NCBI GenBank assembly: GCA_016858145.1
Contig: JAEHOE010000087.1
Location: 372,001-436,000, forward strand
DNA from: Edaphochlamys debaryana
Taxonomy: Eukaryota > Chlorophyta > Chlorophyceae > Chlamydomonadales
DNA length: 64,000 nt
Direction of reading: 5' to 3'
Both the position numbers and the translations under genes were made by a program. Positions 1-10,944 of this stretch are shown here, piece after piece. Numbering within the stretch: position 1 is the first letter of the stretch; every line of letters starts with the position of its first letter. Under the pieces are notes generated by a model. That model ran no database searches. It had not been told where the DNA came from and worked only from the letters and a program-made list of their open reading frames with translations.

Positions 1-69
1 CTTGCCGCGCTTCAGTCTCCCGCTGCGTCCCTGGCAACGCTATGCTGCAAAGACGCTAAGCTGGCAGGT

Positions 70-3000
70 ATGCCGCCTGTGCCGCAGGAGGAGGCAGCGG
101 AGGAGGTGCGGCGCTGGCGTGCGAGGGCGGCCGCCGCCGAGGAGCAGCTGGCCACCGCCGCCGCCCAGCTCTCCTGCCTGCGCGCCGCCACCTCGAGCGG
201 CCCGTCCGCACGCCAGGCCGTACGGCCGCCGCCGCCGTCAGAGGCGCCCCGCCAAGCCAGCAACGGCGGCGGCGGCGGCAGCAGTAGCAGCGGCGGCGGC
301 AGCCCGCTGCTGGTCAGCCGCACGCCGTCGCTGGGCGCAGCCGAGGCGGCGGCGCTGCCGGCGCAAGCGGACGCGGGCGGCGCGGGGCATGCGGCGTACG
401 GCGCAGCGCGGCTGAGATCCGTATCTCCGGTACGGCAGCACCCTTCATCTGGCGCCACACTGCCCGTGGGGGCCGGGTACAACAGGATGGCGGCGCTGGT
501 CGCAGCCGCGGCGGCCGGCGCTGACGCTGACTCGGACGGCGGGGGCACCCCGGCGGGCCTGGAACGGTGAGTGACAGGACCGACCGCGGGACTCCCTACT
601 TAACTAGGCTTGCGAGCTGCCAATACCGGTATGAAGTCCTTGACGCAGCTGCGTTTTGGCCTCCAGAGTGAGACCTTGACACCGTGCGCCCCATCCCCTC
701 CTTTCGCAGGCCTTTGTCGCTGCGACGAAGCCTCAGCGACGCACTGCTAGCAAGGGCAGGCGGGCTCGTGGCCGCAGCCGGCGTCAGCCTGGGCGCGGAC
801 TCCATCGACGGCTCCCCCTGCCAGTTCCCGGGCTCGCCAGCACGCCCCACAGCCTCCGACCACGCTACCGCCTTCGCATCAGCCGCCGCCCGCGCCGCCG
901 CGGCGGTCGCGGCTGCGGCAGCGGTTGCCCGCCACGTGCCGCTATCCGCAGCCGACTGCGCCGCCCTGCCGCCCCGCTCTCCGGCGTCCTTCCCTGCCGG
1001 CTACGATGCTCAGAATGGCTCCGGCGGCGGCGCCGCCGCCTCACCCATGCGTCGCGCTAGCGGCACCGCCGCCATTTCGTCATCCGTCAGCGCCGCCGGC
1101 GGCGACTGCGCCGGCCTTCGCGCCGACCTGCAGGCGTTACGGGAGGCGTACGGCAGCTACAGCCACGGCGGTGCGGGCACGCCGACGGGGCACGAGGCCG
1201 GCGGCGGGATGGCGGCGGGGGCGTTTGCGCGGGCTGCGTCGCCCTCCGCGGCCTGGCCTTGCCATCAGGGGCTGGCAACGGCTACCAGGTGAGGGGTGCG
1301 GCGCGAGGGCCCGCGTTCTATCCCTCGGGGTCTCTAGCACGTCCGTTTCCCCACGTGCGACCCACATCACAGCACCCGCCTCCATTTCAGACCTGGGCTT
1401 ACCCCGGAGCTCTTCTTCCTGACCAGGACCCTCGCCGTTTGCCCCTTGGCCTCCGCACACAGGCGCATGACGCACCACTCCGCGCACGCCAGCGCCTGCG
1501 AGTCCCCGGCCCGCCTGCCGCCCTCGCCCCCGCGCGCGCTCACGGCTGGCGGCAGCAAGGGCGCGGCAGCCGGTCCAACGGCCGCAGCCGTGACCGCCTC
1601 GGCCCTGCCCCGCCGGATGTCCACGTCTGCCTCCGGCTTGTGTCAGGCGGCCCCAGCGTCAGGCTACAAAGGCGGTGGCGGCCAGGACTTAGCTTCCGCG
1701 CCACTACCGCTGCCCTTTGGCGGTGGAGGCGAAGGCGCGGGACGCGGCGCGTCGGCCGGGCCCCGCCCTGCGTCCGGGGTGGCGCCAGCCGTTGCGGGGG
1801 CGGGGGCAGCCACCAACCCTCCGTGGGCCGTCGCTGGGGAGGTCGAGCGGCTGAAGCAGGTGCGTTGTCTGTATCGAGTGGCGGAGCAGTGCGGTCCAGA
1901 CTCCCGGGGGCTCGTCCCGGACACTGTGTGGTGTGGGCTACAAGACGGCCTTGCCCCTACCGCCCCGTACCCGCCCTCGTTCCACCCCACCCAACCATAC
2001 CTCCACTCTGCCCCTCCGCCCCCCGCAGGCCGGCAATCGAGCGTATCGCAGCCACCAGTTCCCACTGGCGCGCCATTGCTACACGTCAGCGTTGGACCTG
2101 TTGCTCGGCCCAACCGCCAACCACCCTCTGCACGACATTGCCGCCAGCAGCGGCGGGTGCGGTGGGGACGCAGCGCGTGCTGTGTCCGTGCTGTACTGCA
2201 ACCGCGCGGCGGCGCTGCTGGCCATGGGCCTGTGTACGGACGCTGTGGCGGACTGCTGTGCGGCGTCGGAGTACGACAGGGGCTACGCTCGGCCCTGGAA
2301 GGTGGGTCCATGGCCTGAAGCCGCTGCACCAGTCGACAGTGGTGTTTGCCATGTGTATGTGATACGGGCTTTTCGCCAATGGTGTATGCTGTGTGTGGGA
2401 GGGGAGTTCACAATTTGCCCATGCAGTTTCTTGCACAATTGGGACCGAAAGCCGGACGCAACAGAGTCCCCGACGTATGCACCTCACGTGCCTCCCGCAG
2501 CGCCGCGCTGAGGCTCTGGCGGCCCTGGGGGCCTTCGCCGCCGCCGGCGACTCCCTCGAGCACTGCATCGCCCTCACCGCCGGGGCAGCCGCGACGGCAC
2601 CTGCTGGCGGCCACGGCGGCGGGAGTAGCGGAGGCGGCGCAGACGACAGCGGCGACGTTTCTTCTTCCGAGCTGCAAGCCCTGCGGCAACGGCTGGCCCA
2701 GCTGCAGGCCGCGGCGCGCGCAGCCGTCACCGCAACGGCCGCTGCCGCCGCAAGCCCTGCGGCGCTCCTGGCAGCCGCAACAGCGGGGCCGACGGCTGTT
2801 GCGGATCACTATGCTGTGCTGGGCGTGCCGGCCAACGCCTCTTCGTCCGACATACGAGCGGCGTACCGCCGCCTCGTGCTACGGTACCACCCTGACAAGG
2901 CGGCGGCCGCGGCGGAGACGGCGGCGTCGGGCGCGGGGGCGTCGCTGGCGGCGCCGTCGGTGGCGGCGGCAGCCAGCGCTGCGGCGGCGGTCTTTCCGCT

Positions 3001-3151
3001 GGTGGCGGAGGCGTATGGTGTGCTGTCGAGCGGGGCGACGAGGAGGGCGTATGACCTAAAGCGGGCGAGAGCACTGCTGGGAAGCCGCACGCTGGTGGCG
3101 GGAAAGACGGCGGTTGCGGCAACACCGGCGGGCAGTCAGGCTCGGGCTTAG
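70..3151 (+). CDS. TPR / J-domain co-chaperone, 5' end probably outside the window
   Basis: Modelled exons are 70-566, 710-1288, 1463-1859, 2029-2301 and 2501-3151, all with GT-AG junctions and consistent phases, giving about 798 codons. Residues 1-490 are Ala/Ser/Gly-rich low complexity with a short coiled coil near the start. Exon 4 (residues about 492-582) reads as TPR-like helices (AYRSHQFPLARHCYTSAL, AVSVLYCNRAAALLAMG), continuing into exon 5. A J domain lies at about residues 684-775: it opens DHYAVLGVPANASSSDI, has the HPD tripeptide in RYHPDK that stimulates Hsp70 ATPase, and ends EAYGVLSSGATRRAYD. Between HPD and the last helix sits an Ala/Gly-rich insert of roughly 20 residues or more. 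The TPR-plus-J order resembles DNAJC7/TTC-type co-chaperones, so an Hsp70 partner role is inferred. The ATG at 70 may be internal, since an AG lies just downstream and upstream exons could lie before base 1. Confidence 0.85.
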
Positions 3152-3978
3152 ACGGGGGGCAGACATGGTGAGCGGCGGGGCACAATACATGCATTAGAGC
3201 AGCCGTGCACGGCGCGGCTCGCTTTCTTGTGATCTTTAGTACCGGTACGATGGTTGCTAACCTATATACATGACCTTCTGGCAATGCCACGGAATTGTAC
3301 GCTGTGCTCATGGTATCGGAGAGATTCCGCAGAGAGAACTGTGTGGAATTTCTGACCTGCCCGGAGCAGACCTCTGTACCGGTAGTTGCAGCGCTTTCAG
3401 GATCAGAATCGGACATGGCATGCACCACTTAAGCGACTGGGGCATTGCTAGCTGGGGCATTGATCTGGCACGTATCACTGGATGGGGCGGGAGCTGCTGG
3501 GGCATAGCTGGCTGGTGTAGTCGTGTTTGGTGGGGCCGGAGAGCCAGCTCCAGGCCAAAAGCAAGCGGTGCGTTACAGCAGTTGTGGCTTCCCCTACGTG
3601 CCTCTAGCTAGGCGGCTAGGTAATTAACGTAATCATCAGCGCATTCCAGCGCAACCGTCTGAATGGAGCGGCCTCGGCGCGTGCTGGCACCATCTCAACC
3701 ATGCGCTTGGAGCCCCTTGACTCCGTGGAGGGCCTAGCACCCCATGCAAGATGAATGTATGTATCCCCCTTCGCGCATAGTCTGCGCACGCAATGCCCGT
3801 GAATGCTACGCAGAGTGGCCCCTACGTCTCGCCGCCCATAAGTCCTGCGGCCTCAACAGTAGTCCTTCAGCAAGCAACCCTAGCCGTTGAAGCAGCAGTT
3901 GAGGAACAACGCTACTGAGTGACAACGACCTTGACGGCTTGACTGCCTGCATCCGTCGCGTACGGCTTGAAAGCCACT
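3152..3978. other. Intergenic, convergent 3' ends
   Basis: This lies between two convergent genes. No supported gene is seen. At about 3430-3520 the words CTGGGGCAT and GCTGGGGCAT recur imperfectly, a small degenerate repeat. Confidence 0.5.
3573..3577 (-). terminator. Putative poly(A) signal (TGTAA) of the zinc-knuckle gene
   Basis: TGTAA on the minus strand, about 400 nt past the stop at 3979. TGTAA is the usual volvocine green-algal polyadenylation signal and the distance fits algal 3' UTRs. Confidence 0.4.
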
Positions 3979-4810
3979 TCAGAAGGGGCAGTGGTTCTTG
4001 TTGTGGCCTGGGCGAGTACAGCGGAAGGTGAACAAGCAGGGGTTTAGGTCCGACGGCATCCGCCAGCAGGGCCCACGGCAGGGGCACGGCAAGGCATCCG
4101 AGGGGGGCCCTGACCCACTTGACACTGGTCACATGCTCGAGCCCTCCCTGCCTTTCAATCATCCCTACGCAGGAACGCAGTCGGGCCCTTTGGGGCCAGA
4201 CCCGGCTAGCTGCACGTTGCATTGACAGGCATTGACCCCCACGCAGCAGCGCGCCGCCGGGTATCCAATGCGCCCTCGGGATCCCGCGCCTGGGCCAGCA
4301 CACTGACCGACCTGGGTTGTGGCATTTGCCACAGCAGTTGGTGCGGCTCAGGCCGAGGTAGCGCATGAAGAGGTCCTTGCCCAGGCCGGTGAGGTTCTTG
4401 GAGGAGTGGTGGCGGATGATGAAGTCGAGGATGCAGGCCTTCTCAAAGTTGTCCTTGACCCCGCCGTCCAGAACCCAGTTCAGAAAGTCTGCGGACGTGG
4501 CACAAACGTGGGCGTTAGAACTGCTACTACGGCTGCGATGTGCCGCGCGGAAGGCAGGCATGCGAGGACATGTCAAGCTCGGATAACGGCCACCGAGCCG
4601 CACCTGCCATCAGGTCGACGGAAAGCGTGAAGCCACCATCAGTAAGGATGCCGCAGCAGTCGTAGGCCGTCTTGCTGGCCGCGACTGCGTGGGGCAGCGA
4701 ACCCACGGGAATCGGCATGCGGGCGAACAAAAGGGCCATAGCAGGCCACGACACAGGCAATAATCCCTACCTGCGTTGATAAAGGCGAAGTTGGGATCGG
4801 CGGACACCAT
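3979..4810 (-). CDS. Small zinc-knuckle (CCHC) protein, function unknown
   Basis: Four exons on the minus strand: 4810-4771, 4684-4604, 4488-4312 and 4007-3979. All three introns are GT-AG and interrupt codons after the first base, and the joined frame is open for 108 residues. The protein contains YDCCGILTDGGF and a block of charged and aromatic residues (NWVLDGGVKDNFEKACILDF, then RHHSSKNLTGLGKD). It ends in CGKCHNPGHNKNHC plus PF, which fits Cx2Cx4Hx4C. The last intron falls inside this knuckle, and the knuckle appears only when the exons are joined, which supports the model. Zinc knuckles of this type usually bind single-stranded nucleic acid or act in protein contacts; the role here is unknown. 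Further 5' exons are possible because the ATG at 4810 is only the first one found. Confidence 0.6.
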
Positions 4811-5224
4811 TTTGGATGTTCGCTGTGCGTTGAAGGAGGGGCCGGAGGCTGGCCGAAGTGTGGAGATGTCAGACGGGGTGTCGCACGAGCCTCCTGTCCT
4901 TGTGTATTACAGTGCAGGTTGTCTGCCAGGCTTGTGCCAATTGGTCTGCGCGTAGCCCTCTTATACTGTCGCGCGGATCGGTCCTCTGGACGCGTTGCCT
5001 GTGCAGGCACCGGCCGTACCGACCAATCGAGCGCTCGTGTTCGGGAGACCGTTCGAGGGTCCACACACCACCGCTCCAGCCGGCCCACACAGCATCAAGT
5101 TCAGGTCTCCAACATACACAGCTGGCCAGCCCCACTCGAAGCGATCAGCTCGGCAGTCCGTTTCGGCCCTCGAGAAGCCGTCGCCACGAACTCCTCAGGA
5201 CTCCTGCCCGCGCTCGACTCCCTC
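4811..5224. other. Intergenic between two minus-strand genes
   Basis: No gene is seen. It holds the likely 3' UTR of the esterase gene and the promoter of the zinc-knuckle gene. Confidence 0.5.
4907..4911 (-). terminator. Putative poly(A) signal (TGTAA) of the esterase gene
   Basis: TGTAA on the minus strand about 315 nt beyond the esterase stop at 5225. Confidence 0.4.
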
Positions 5225-8200
5225 TTAGTGCTCGACGGCCTCGAGAGCCTCACGCCGCGCAACCCCCTCGCGCGCTTCCCCGGCCTCAGGCCCCTCCTGC
5301 CCCCCCACCTCCGGCTCTGCCACCTCCATCTCCCGCTCCACCGCCCGCCCCTGGGCCTCCGTGAGGAGGGGCTGATGCGTTCGGGCCCCCTCACCCACAG
5401 CCCCGCAACCTGCCCCCGCCCCGACCCCCACCGGTCCCGCTGCCCCCGTTTCCGCACTCACGGAAGCTGAGCCCCCGCCACCCTGCACCGGGAGCAGGGG
5501 CGACGCCTCCGCTCCTGGGCCTGTACCCGCCGAGGGCAGCCTTGTCATGGCCCCCGCCGTAACGCCCGCTCCAGATCCAGGCCCAGCGGGGCCCGCCTGG
5601 GCCCGGGCCGCCTCCATGCGGTGCCACTGGGCCTCCAGCTCCGCCACCTGCGGTTAGCCCCGGTGGGCATCAGAACAAGATGGGCCTAAGCACGTGCTGC
5701 GGTGCTGGAAGTCTTCAAGTCCTCAAGGCCACCCTGCGACAGTCCTCAAGAGCGACTTGTCTCCACCTCCAATCGGGCCGGGCTGTCGCAGCCCAGCCGC
5801 AGCAGGCCCACAGGAAACCGGTCCAAGAGGGGCCCCTGCTCCCCGCCTCGTCCCCCACCTACCGCGGAACCCCACGCCCACGCCCCCTTCCGTTCCCCCG
5901 CCGCCTCCCGGTGCTCCTCCGAATCGGATTCCAGACGGTCGTAGGTGACCTGTCCCCCCTTTCTTGACCTCAAACCTGACCATCCCGCGCCCCCCAACCC
6001 TCCCCGCCGCCCCCACCTGCTCCGCCAGGTGCCCAGCCACCGCCATGCCCTCAAAGTTCATCCAGCGCCGCGTGACCTGGGGGAGGGTGTGAAGGGTAAG
6101 CCGGGCAAACTTAGGGGCAGCGGAAAACCGTCGGGGTTGTTGAGGAGGCGAGTGAGTGGCGGCAGTGCGGCTCCTGGGCGGTGGGGTGGATGCTAGACGC
6201 AGTGCAGCGGCGGAGGGTCAGCAGTCCGCCGTATGTGACCGTAGTCCTCCGCAGGACGGGATGGCTGCTCCGGTGGCCCAGGCGGCGCACGGCCGTGCAA
6301 GCCTGCCTTGAGCCGCTGTCAAAGGCATCGCAACCGGATACCTGATGTGGTAAGCGTGCAAAGCGTCGAGCCTAGCACGCGCCAGACCCGTCCACCCAGC
6401 CCTTGCCAGCACCCCATCCACCTGGATGTTGTTGTGCGCGAACCCGAACAGCGCTCCCCGGAAGGATACATCGATGCGGCGCCACGGCAGGCGCTGCAGC
6501 CGCCGCAGCATGGTCTCCGCCCTGGCCGCAGTGGCCGCGGGGCTGGGCCCAGCGCCGCCGCCGCCGCCCCCGTAGGCGCCTGCTCAAGTTGACGAGGGCA
6601 AAGGCAAGGTCTGTAAGTCGCGCTTCCTTCTGGCCCGCCTACATCGCTGCTCCGCCAGCTATCCTCCGGTTGCACGCGCTATCGGCACATAGCGTCACGC
6701 AGCACACACTGAAACCCGCCACTCGCACCTGTCGAGTCGGAATCGCCGTAGTCCCCACTGCCCGCGGACGCCAGGCCCCGGTAGGCCGCCGCGGCCAGGG
6801 CCGCCGCGGCCGAGTCGGGCTTTGCCGCGTTGGAGGCGGCCCTGGGCGAGGCCGGGCCCTTTGCGGCGCCCAAAGCGTTGGCGGGTGCTGCCGAGGTGGA
6901 CGTAGCGGTGGAGGCAGAGGCGGAGGCGGTGGCCGGGGGCAGGTCGATGGGCAGGTCGGCGGAACCCGCTGCGGACTGGGGCTCCCGGTCGGGCTTGTGC
7001 CGTACATCAAAGGCGGCCAGAAGCGGGTCCTGCGGGAGGGGTGGGGACGAGGGCCATTGGGGCCGGTAAGGTAGATTGTTGCGCGCGGGGCTGTGACAGA
7101 TGTGGGTTAGATGCGCTCCCACCCCCGTCCCCCTCCAGCAACCGCTCATGGTGCCTTGACCATGGCGGCGCCGCAGCCCCGCAGGCTTGCGCTCTCCCTC
7201 CTCCGTGCCCCCCCCCGCGGCCCCACCTGCAGCACCACGCCCCGCGCCTGCGCCGCCTGCGGGGGCAGCCGCGGCAGCTGGTGCATGAAGCGCAGGGAGG
7301 AGTTGGCCCAGCCCACCAGGTGGTCGCCGTCTTGGGTATGTGGGAGATGGGGTAGGGGTGGGTAGGGGTGGGTGGGGTGGGGGTCAAGGAGGATGTCGAC
7401 GGGTGGCCATGGTGGGTGTGAGGCGTGGAGCTAGGCAGCGAGTGCGGGCATGGGCGTTTGCATCACAGCGTGCCCCACGCAGCAAGCAACTCCTCCCCGC
7501 TGCCCGACCCGTGTTGGCGTATGCGGTGCGTGACGCGAAGGATGCCAGGGCCGAGTAGAAGTACTCCCCGCGGGCGGGGTCGTCCTGGGACAGGCCGGGG
7601 AGAGGGGCGCGAGACGGGTTGAGAGAGGTCAGGGGCGGACCCTCGACCGAGCAGAGCAGCGAGCAACGCGGGGGCAATTGCGAGAGCAAGCGGTTGAGCA
7701 GGCTCAGCACCCACGGCAGAGCGACGAGGCGTCACCATGTACTCCACCCCTCCCCACCATCATGTCCACTGCGCCCTCCAGACCCACCGTTCCCTCCCCA
7801 CGGTCACCGCCCACGACCCTGCCCCCACCTGCGTCATGCGGAACAGCAGCGGCCCATCCGCGCCAGCAGCCGCCGCGGAGCCGCCGCCGGCCCGGGCGCC
7901 AGCCTGGGCCGTGGACAGCCCGCGGCCGCGAGGGGCTGCTGCCGCTGCCGCTGCTGCTGGGGAGGAGGATGACGCGGAGGCGGGGGCGTCTGCCATGAAG
8001 AACTGGCGGCCCGTGCGGCGGAACATGAGACCGGCCGTGGGGACCGACAGCACCTGGGGATGGCGGGTTTCCAAGGGAGCGAAGAGGAATGAGGTGAACG
8101 GCGGCAGCGGAGCCGGTGGCTTGGGACGAAGCATGGAGAGGTTCGCCGGACCCCGCCCCCACCAACCCTTACACAGGAACCTACGGTACCGTCCAACCTC

Positions 8201-10151
8201 GCCCACCCCTCAACCCTGGTGCTTGCCTGAAGGACCTTCTGGACGGGCGGCGCGCCCGCCACCCAGCCAATGAAGGGGACCTGGGGGGGGGGACGGAGGT
8301 ACAGCACCGGGTCGCCTGGTGCGGCACTTGGGCTTGCCCAGCGCCCTGGCCCTCAGCACGGTACGGGCCGGTCAACCTTCCGCGACGCGCTTGCGCTTGA
8401 GGCCCCTCCAGCCCGAGCTCTCCTCCCCAAGACAGCCTTCATGAAGAAGACAGCAGCCCCTTCAACGCACCACCGCCACCGCCCCAGCCCCCTCCACGCC
8501 CACCCCCGGCCCGTCCTCAGCCTGCGCTAGCCCCCCAGCCCGCAGTGCCCACCTGCGCCAGCCCCTCCGCATCGCAGCCGCAGTGGGGGGTGGCCAGCGT
8601 CACAAAGTGCGCCGGCCGCAGCCCCGCCACCCTCCCCGTGGAGGGGTCGTACAGCAGGCCCAGGGCGTAGCGGAGCAGGAGGCCGCCCTGTGGGGGTGGG
8701 TGGGGTGATGTGGGTGGGTGGGCGGGATGGTGCGGGCGGGGAGCGAGGTTCAGGGCAGGAAGGGGGCAAGGGACGCTTTGGGTAGCCGAGGCTTTGCGCG
8801 CACTGTAGCATTAATGTGGGTATGGGAGTGTCAGGGTGGATAGCGCTCAGCTGCTGCTCGAAGCGGGTCACGCTGCGGCTTGCAAGTCTCGCTAGCCCAT
8901 GCCAACACCCAACCTGGCAGAGAGGCAGGCAGACCCTCCCCTCCTGCACCCCTGGTGCACCCCTCCCCCGCCCCACCATGGAGTGCCCCACGACGCTGAT
9001 GCGCTGGAGCCCCGGGTGCGCCGCCGCCACCGCCCGGATCTCGTCCGCCAGGCGCCGGCCGCACACGTCGATGCCGTCGTACGTGGCGGTTAGGCGGTTG
9101 ACCTGGGGTGCGGTCAGCGGTTGGCAGTTGGCGATTGGTGGTAAGCAGATGGCGCTTTGCAGGATAGAGGTTTCCCAGCACTAGGGCCCGGGGGACTGAG
9201 GCTTGTGCATAGGGCTTTCTTGAAGCTCCGCCCCTTCCCGCACCCGAATCGGCCTGCCTGCGACGGGTGCAGCACCACGGTCTTGGGGTCGAGCCTCTCC
9301 CGCAGCTTCTCCACTATAACGGACCAGTTGGAGGGGGAGCCGAACAGGCCGTTGGCGAAGATGATGAGGTGAGTGGCGCCGCCGCCCGCGGGGCCCTGCG
9401 GCCGACCGCTGCCGGAAGGACCGGCGGAGGCTGCCGGGCCGCCGCGGCCGGACGTCGGGCCGGGTGCCTGGGCGCCCGCAGCGGCGGATGCGGCTCGCGG
9501 GGACTGGGAGGCCGAGGCGAAGAGGGGGGACGTGACGGCCGCGGCCGCAGCGTCGGAGGCGGTACTGGGAGCTCGGGCGGCGGCTGCGTGGGAGGAGCGC
9601 CACCGTGTCAGGCGGCCGAGGCTGAAGCCGCCTCCGCCCCCGATGCCGCTCCCACCCCCGCTGCCACCCGCGTTGCTGGTTTCCGCGGCACTCGTGCTGT
9701 CGGTCCCATCACCGCTGGCTGCACATCCACAGCACTGCTGACCCCGGGTTGATGCATCCGCGTCAGTATGTGGGCCCTGCTGTTCCGCAAGAGCGGTAGC
9801 CAGGGGCGCAGCCTCCGCACTCGCCCCCGCCGCAAGTGCGGCACCGGGGTCCGATCCGCAGGTTGATGGCGCATGGGGGTGGTGTACGGCAGATGCAAGC
9901 CGCGCGAACAGAGCCTCGAGGCGCTGCATGGGGGCTTCAGTTGGTGTGCTGGGGAGGATGGCTCCCGCTGCAGTACCAGTGGCAGCAGCGGCTGCCGTTA
10001 CGGGCGGCTGCGGGGCCCGAGCAACGGCGGCCGGGCTACCGGGACTTGGGCTGGGTCGGGGCGGGGTGCCTCCGTGCAGGAGGACGTGGCGGTGGCCTGC
10101 GGGTGTAATGGAGGTGGGGATTCGGCCGAACGGAAGGTATAGGCCAAGCAC
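5225..10151 (-). CDS. DUF676-type putative serine esterase / lipase
   Basis: Eleven exons on the minus strand: 10151-9258, 9102-8977, 8687-8553, 8280-8227, 8053-7829, 7584-7509, 7330-7227, 7029-6729, 6579-6422, 6076-6017 and 5647-5225. They join in phase into about 851 residues. Residues 1-257 are low complexity. The alpha/beta-hydrolase part starts THLIIFANGLFGSPSNW (about 259) and follows with TATYDGIDVCGRRLADE, then GHSMGG with the presumed nucleophile Ser339. The intron after exon 2 splits GHSM from GG. A conserved NTDGDHLVGW (His507, candidate catalytic His) and the family C-terminal LPWRRIDVSF...FAHNNIQ and HLAEQ motifs follow. The last 140 residues are an Ala/Gly-rich tail. The family hydrolyses lipid or acyl esters; the substrate is unknown. 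Two introns use GC donors (after 9258 and 8227). The true start is uncertain because the N-terminus is unconserved. Confidence 0.85.
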
Positions 10152-10944
10152 CCAGCAGCACCCCCTTCCGAGTGGGAAGGAGGGTAGCCAGACTGGGACC
10201 CCTAAGTGCTGCGCGATGGGCTCGTTTTTGGCTGGGTCAGCGATGCGCTACCCAGGTAAGTGTCTAGGCGCCCGGGTAAGGGTAGGCGGACGGCGCCTTG
10301 GGAGCGGGGTTGGGCAATCCCTCAACCGCAAGCGCACCAGGACACGAGCCACCGCCCGCGCCTTCAAGCGCCGCGCTCACTCACCACTATTCCCGTGCGC
10401 CTGCCACGATAGCGCCTGGAGCTTGTGCTTGAGGCCCAGGAGCATCGTGTGTGTGCGCCGGGCGGTCGGCCCGCGCCAAACCGGCCTATGCTGGTAAGCT
10501 GGTGTAAACGCGAGTCCTGTCTGCGGGTTCTGCGCCCAGCCGCACGCGGAGGCGCAGTGGAAGCTTGCGCAATGGGGATGTAGTACACCAGGGTCCCCAC
10601 TCGGTCAGCGCTGGACGCGTGCGGGGGTTTAGCAATCGTGCAAGCACCAGTGCACACCGTAGGCCACAACTGTCCGCTAATTAGCGCTGCTGCGACCTGG
10701 CCGCGTGCCCTCGAAGGCGACAAGTTTAGAACCGCTGCAAGCGAGCTAGGAGGCGAGCTGCGAGGTGATCGTGGAGGCATGGCATGCCCTTGGGCGCTGG
10801 TGAGTTCGCTGCAGGGGTCCGTGGGGCGCGGCGACCGTCCGCGACACAGACTGCATGTCCCGCGCAGGTCTAGCTGCACGACCCAGCGCCGTGCCCTCCG
10901 CCTTCATATAAACAGCCCACCTCCTAATCTGAAACTCAGCAGCC
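10152..10944. promoter_or_regulatory. Divergent promoter region between esterase and IFT52
   Basis: About 0.8 kb separates the two divergent starts. A TATA-like CATATAAA lies at about 10905-10912, some 33 nt upstream of the IFT52 ATG, which would leave a very short leader if it is used. No further gene is supported. Confidence 0.4.

Noticed and set aside
3420..3540. Tandem GCTGGGGCAT words as a transposon end
   Set aside because: There are too few and too irregular copies, with no flanking duplication.
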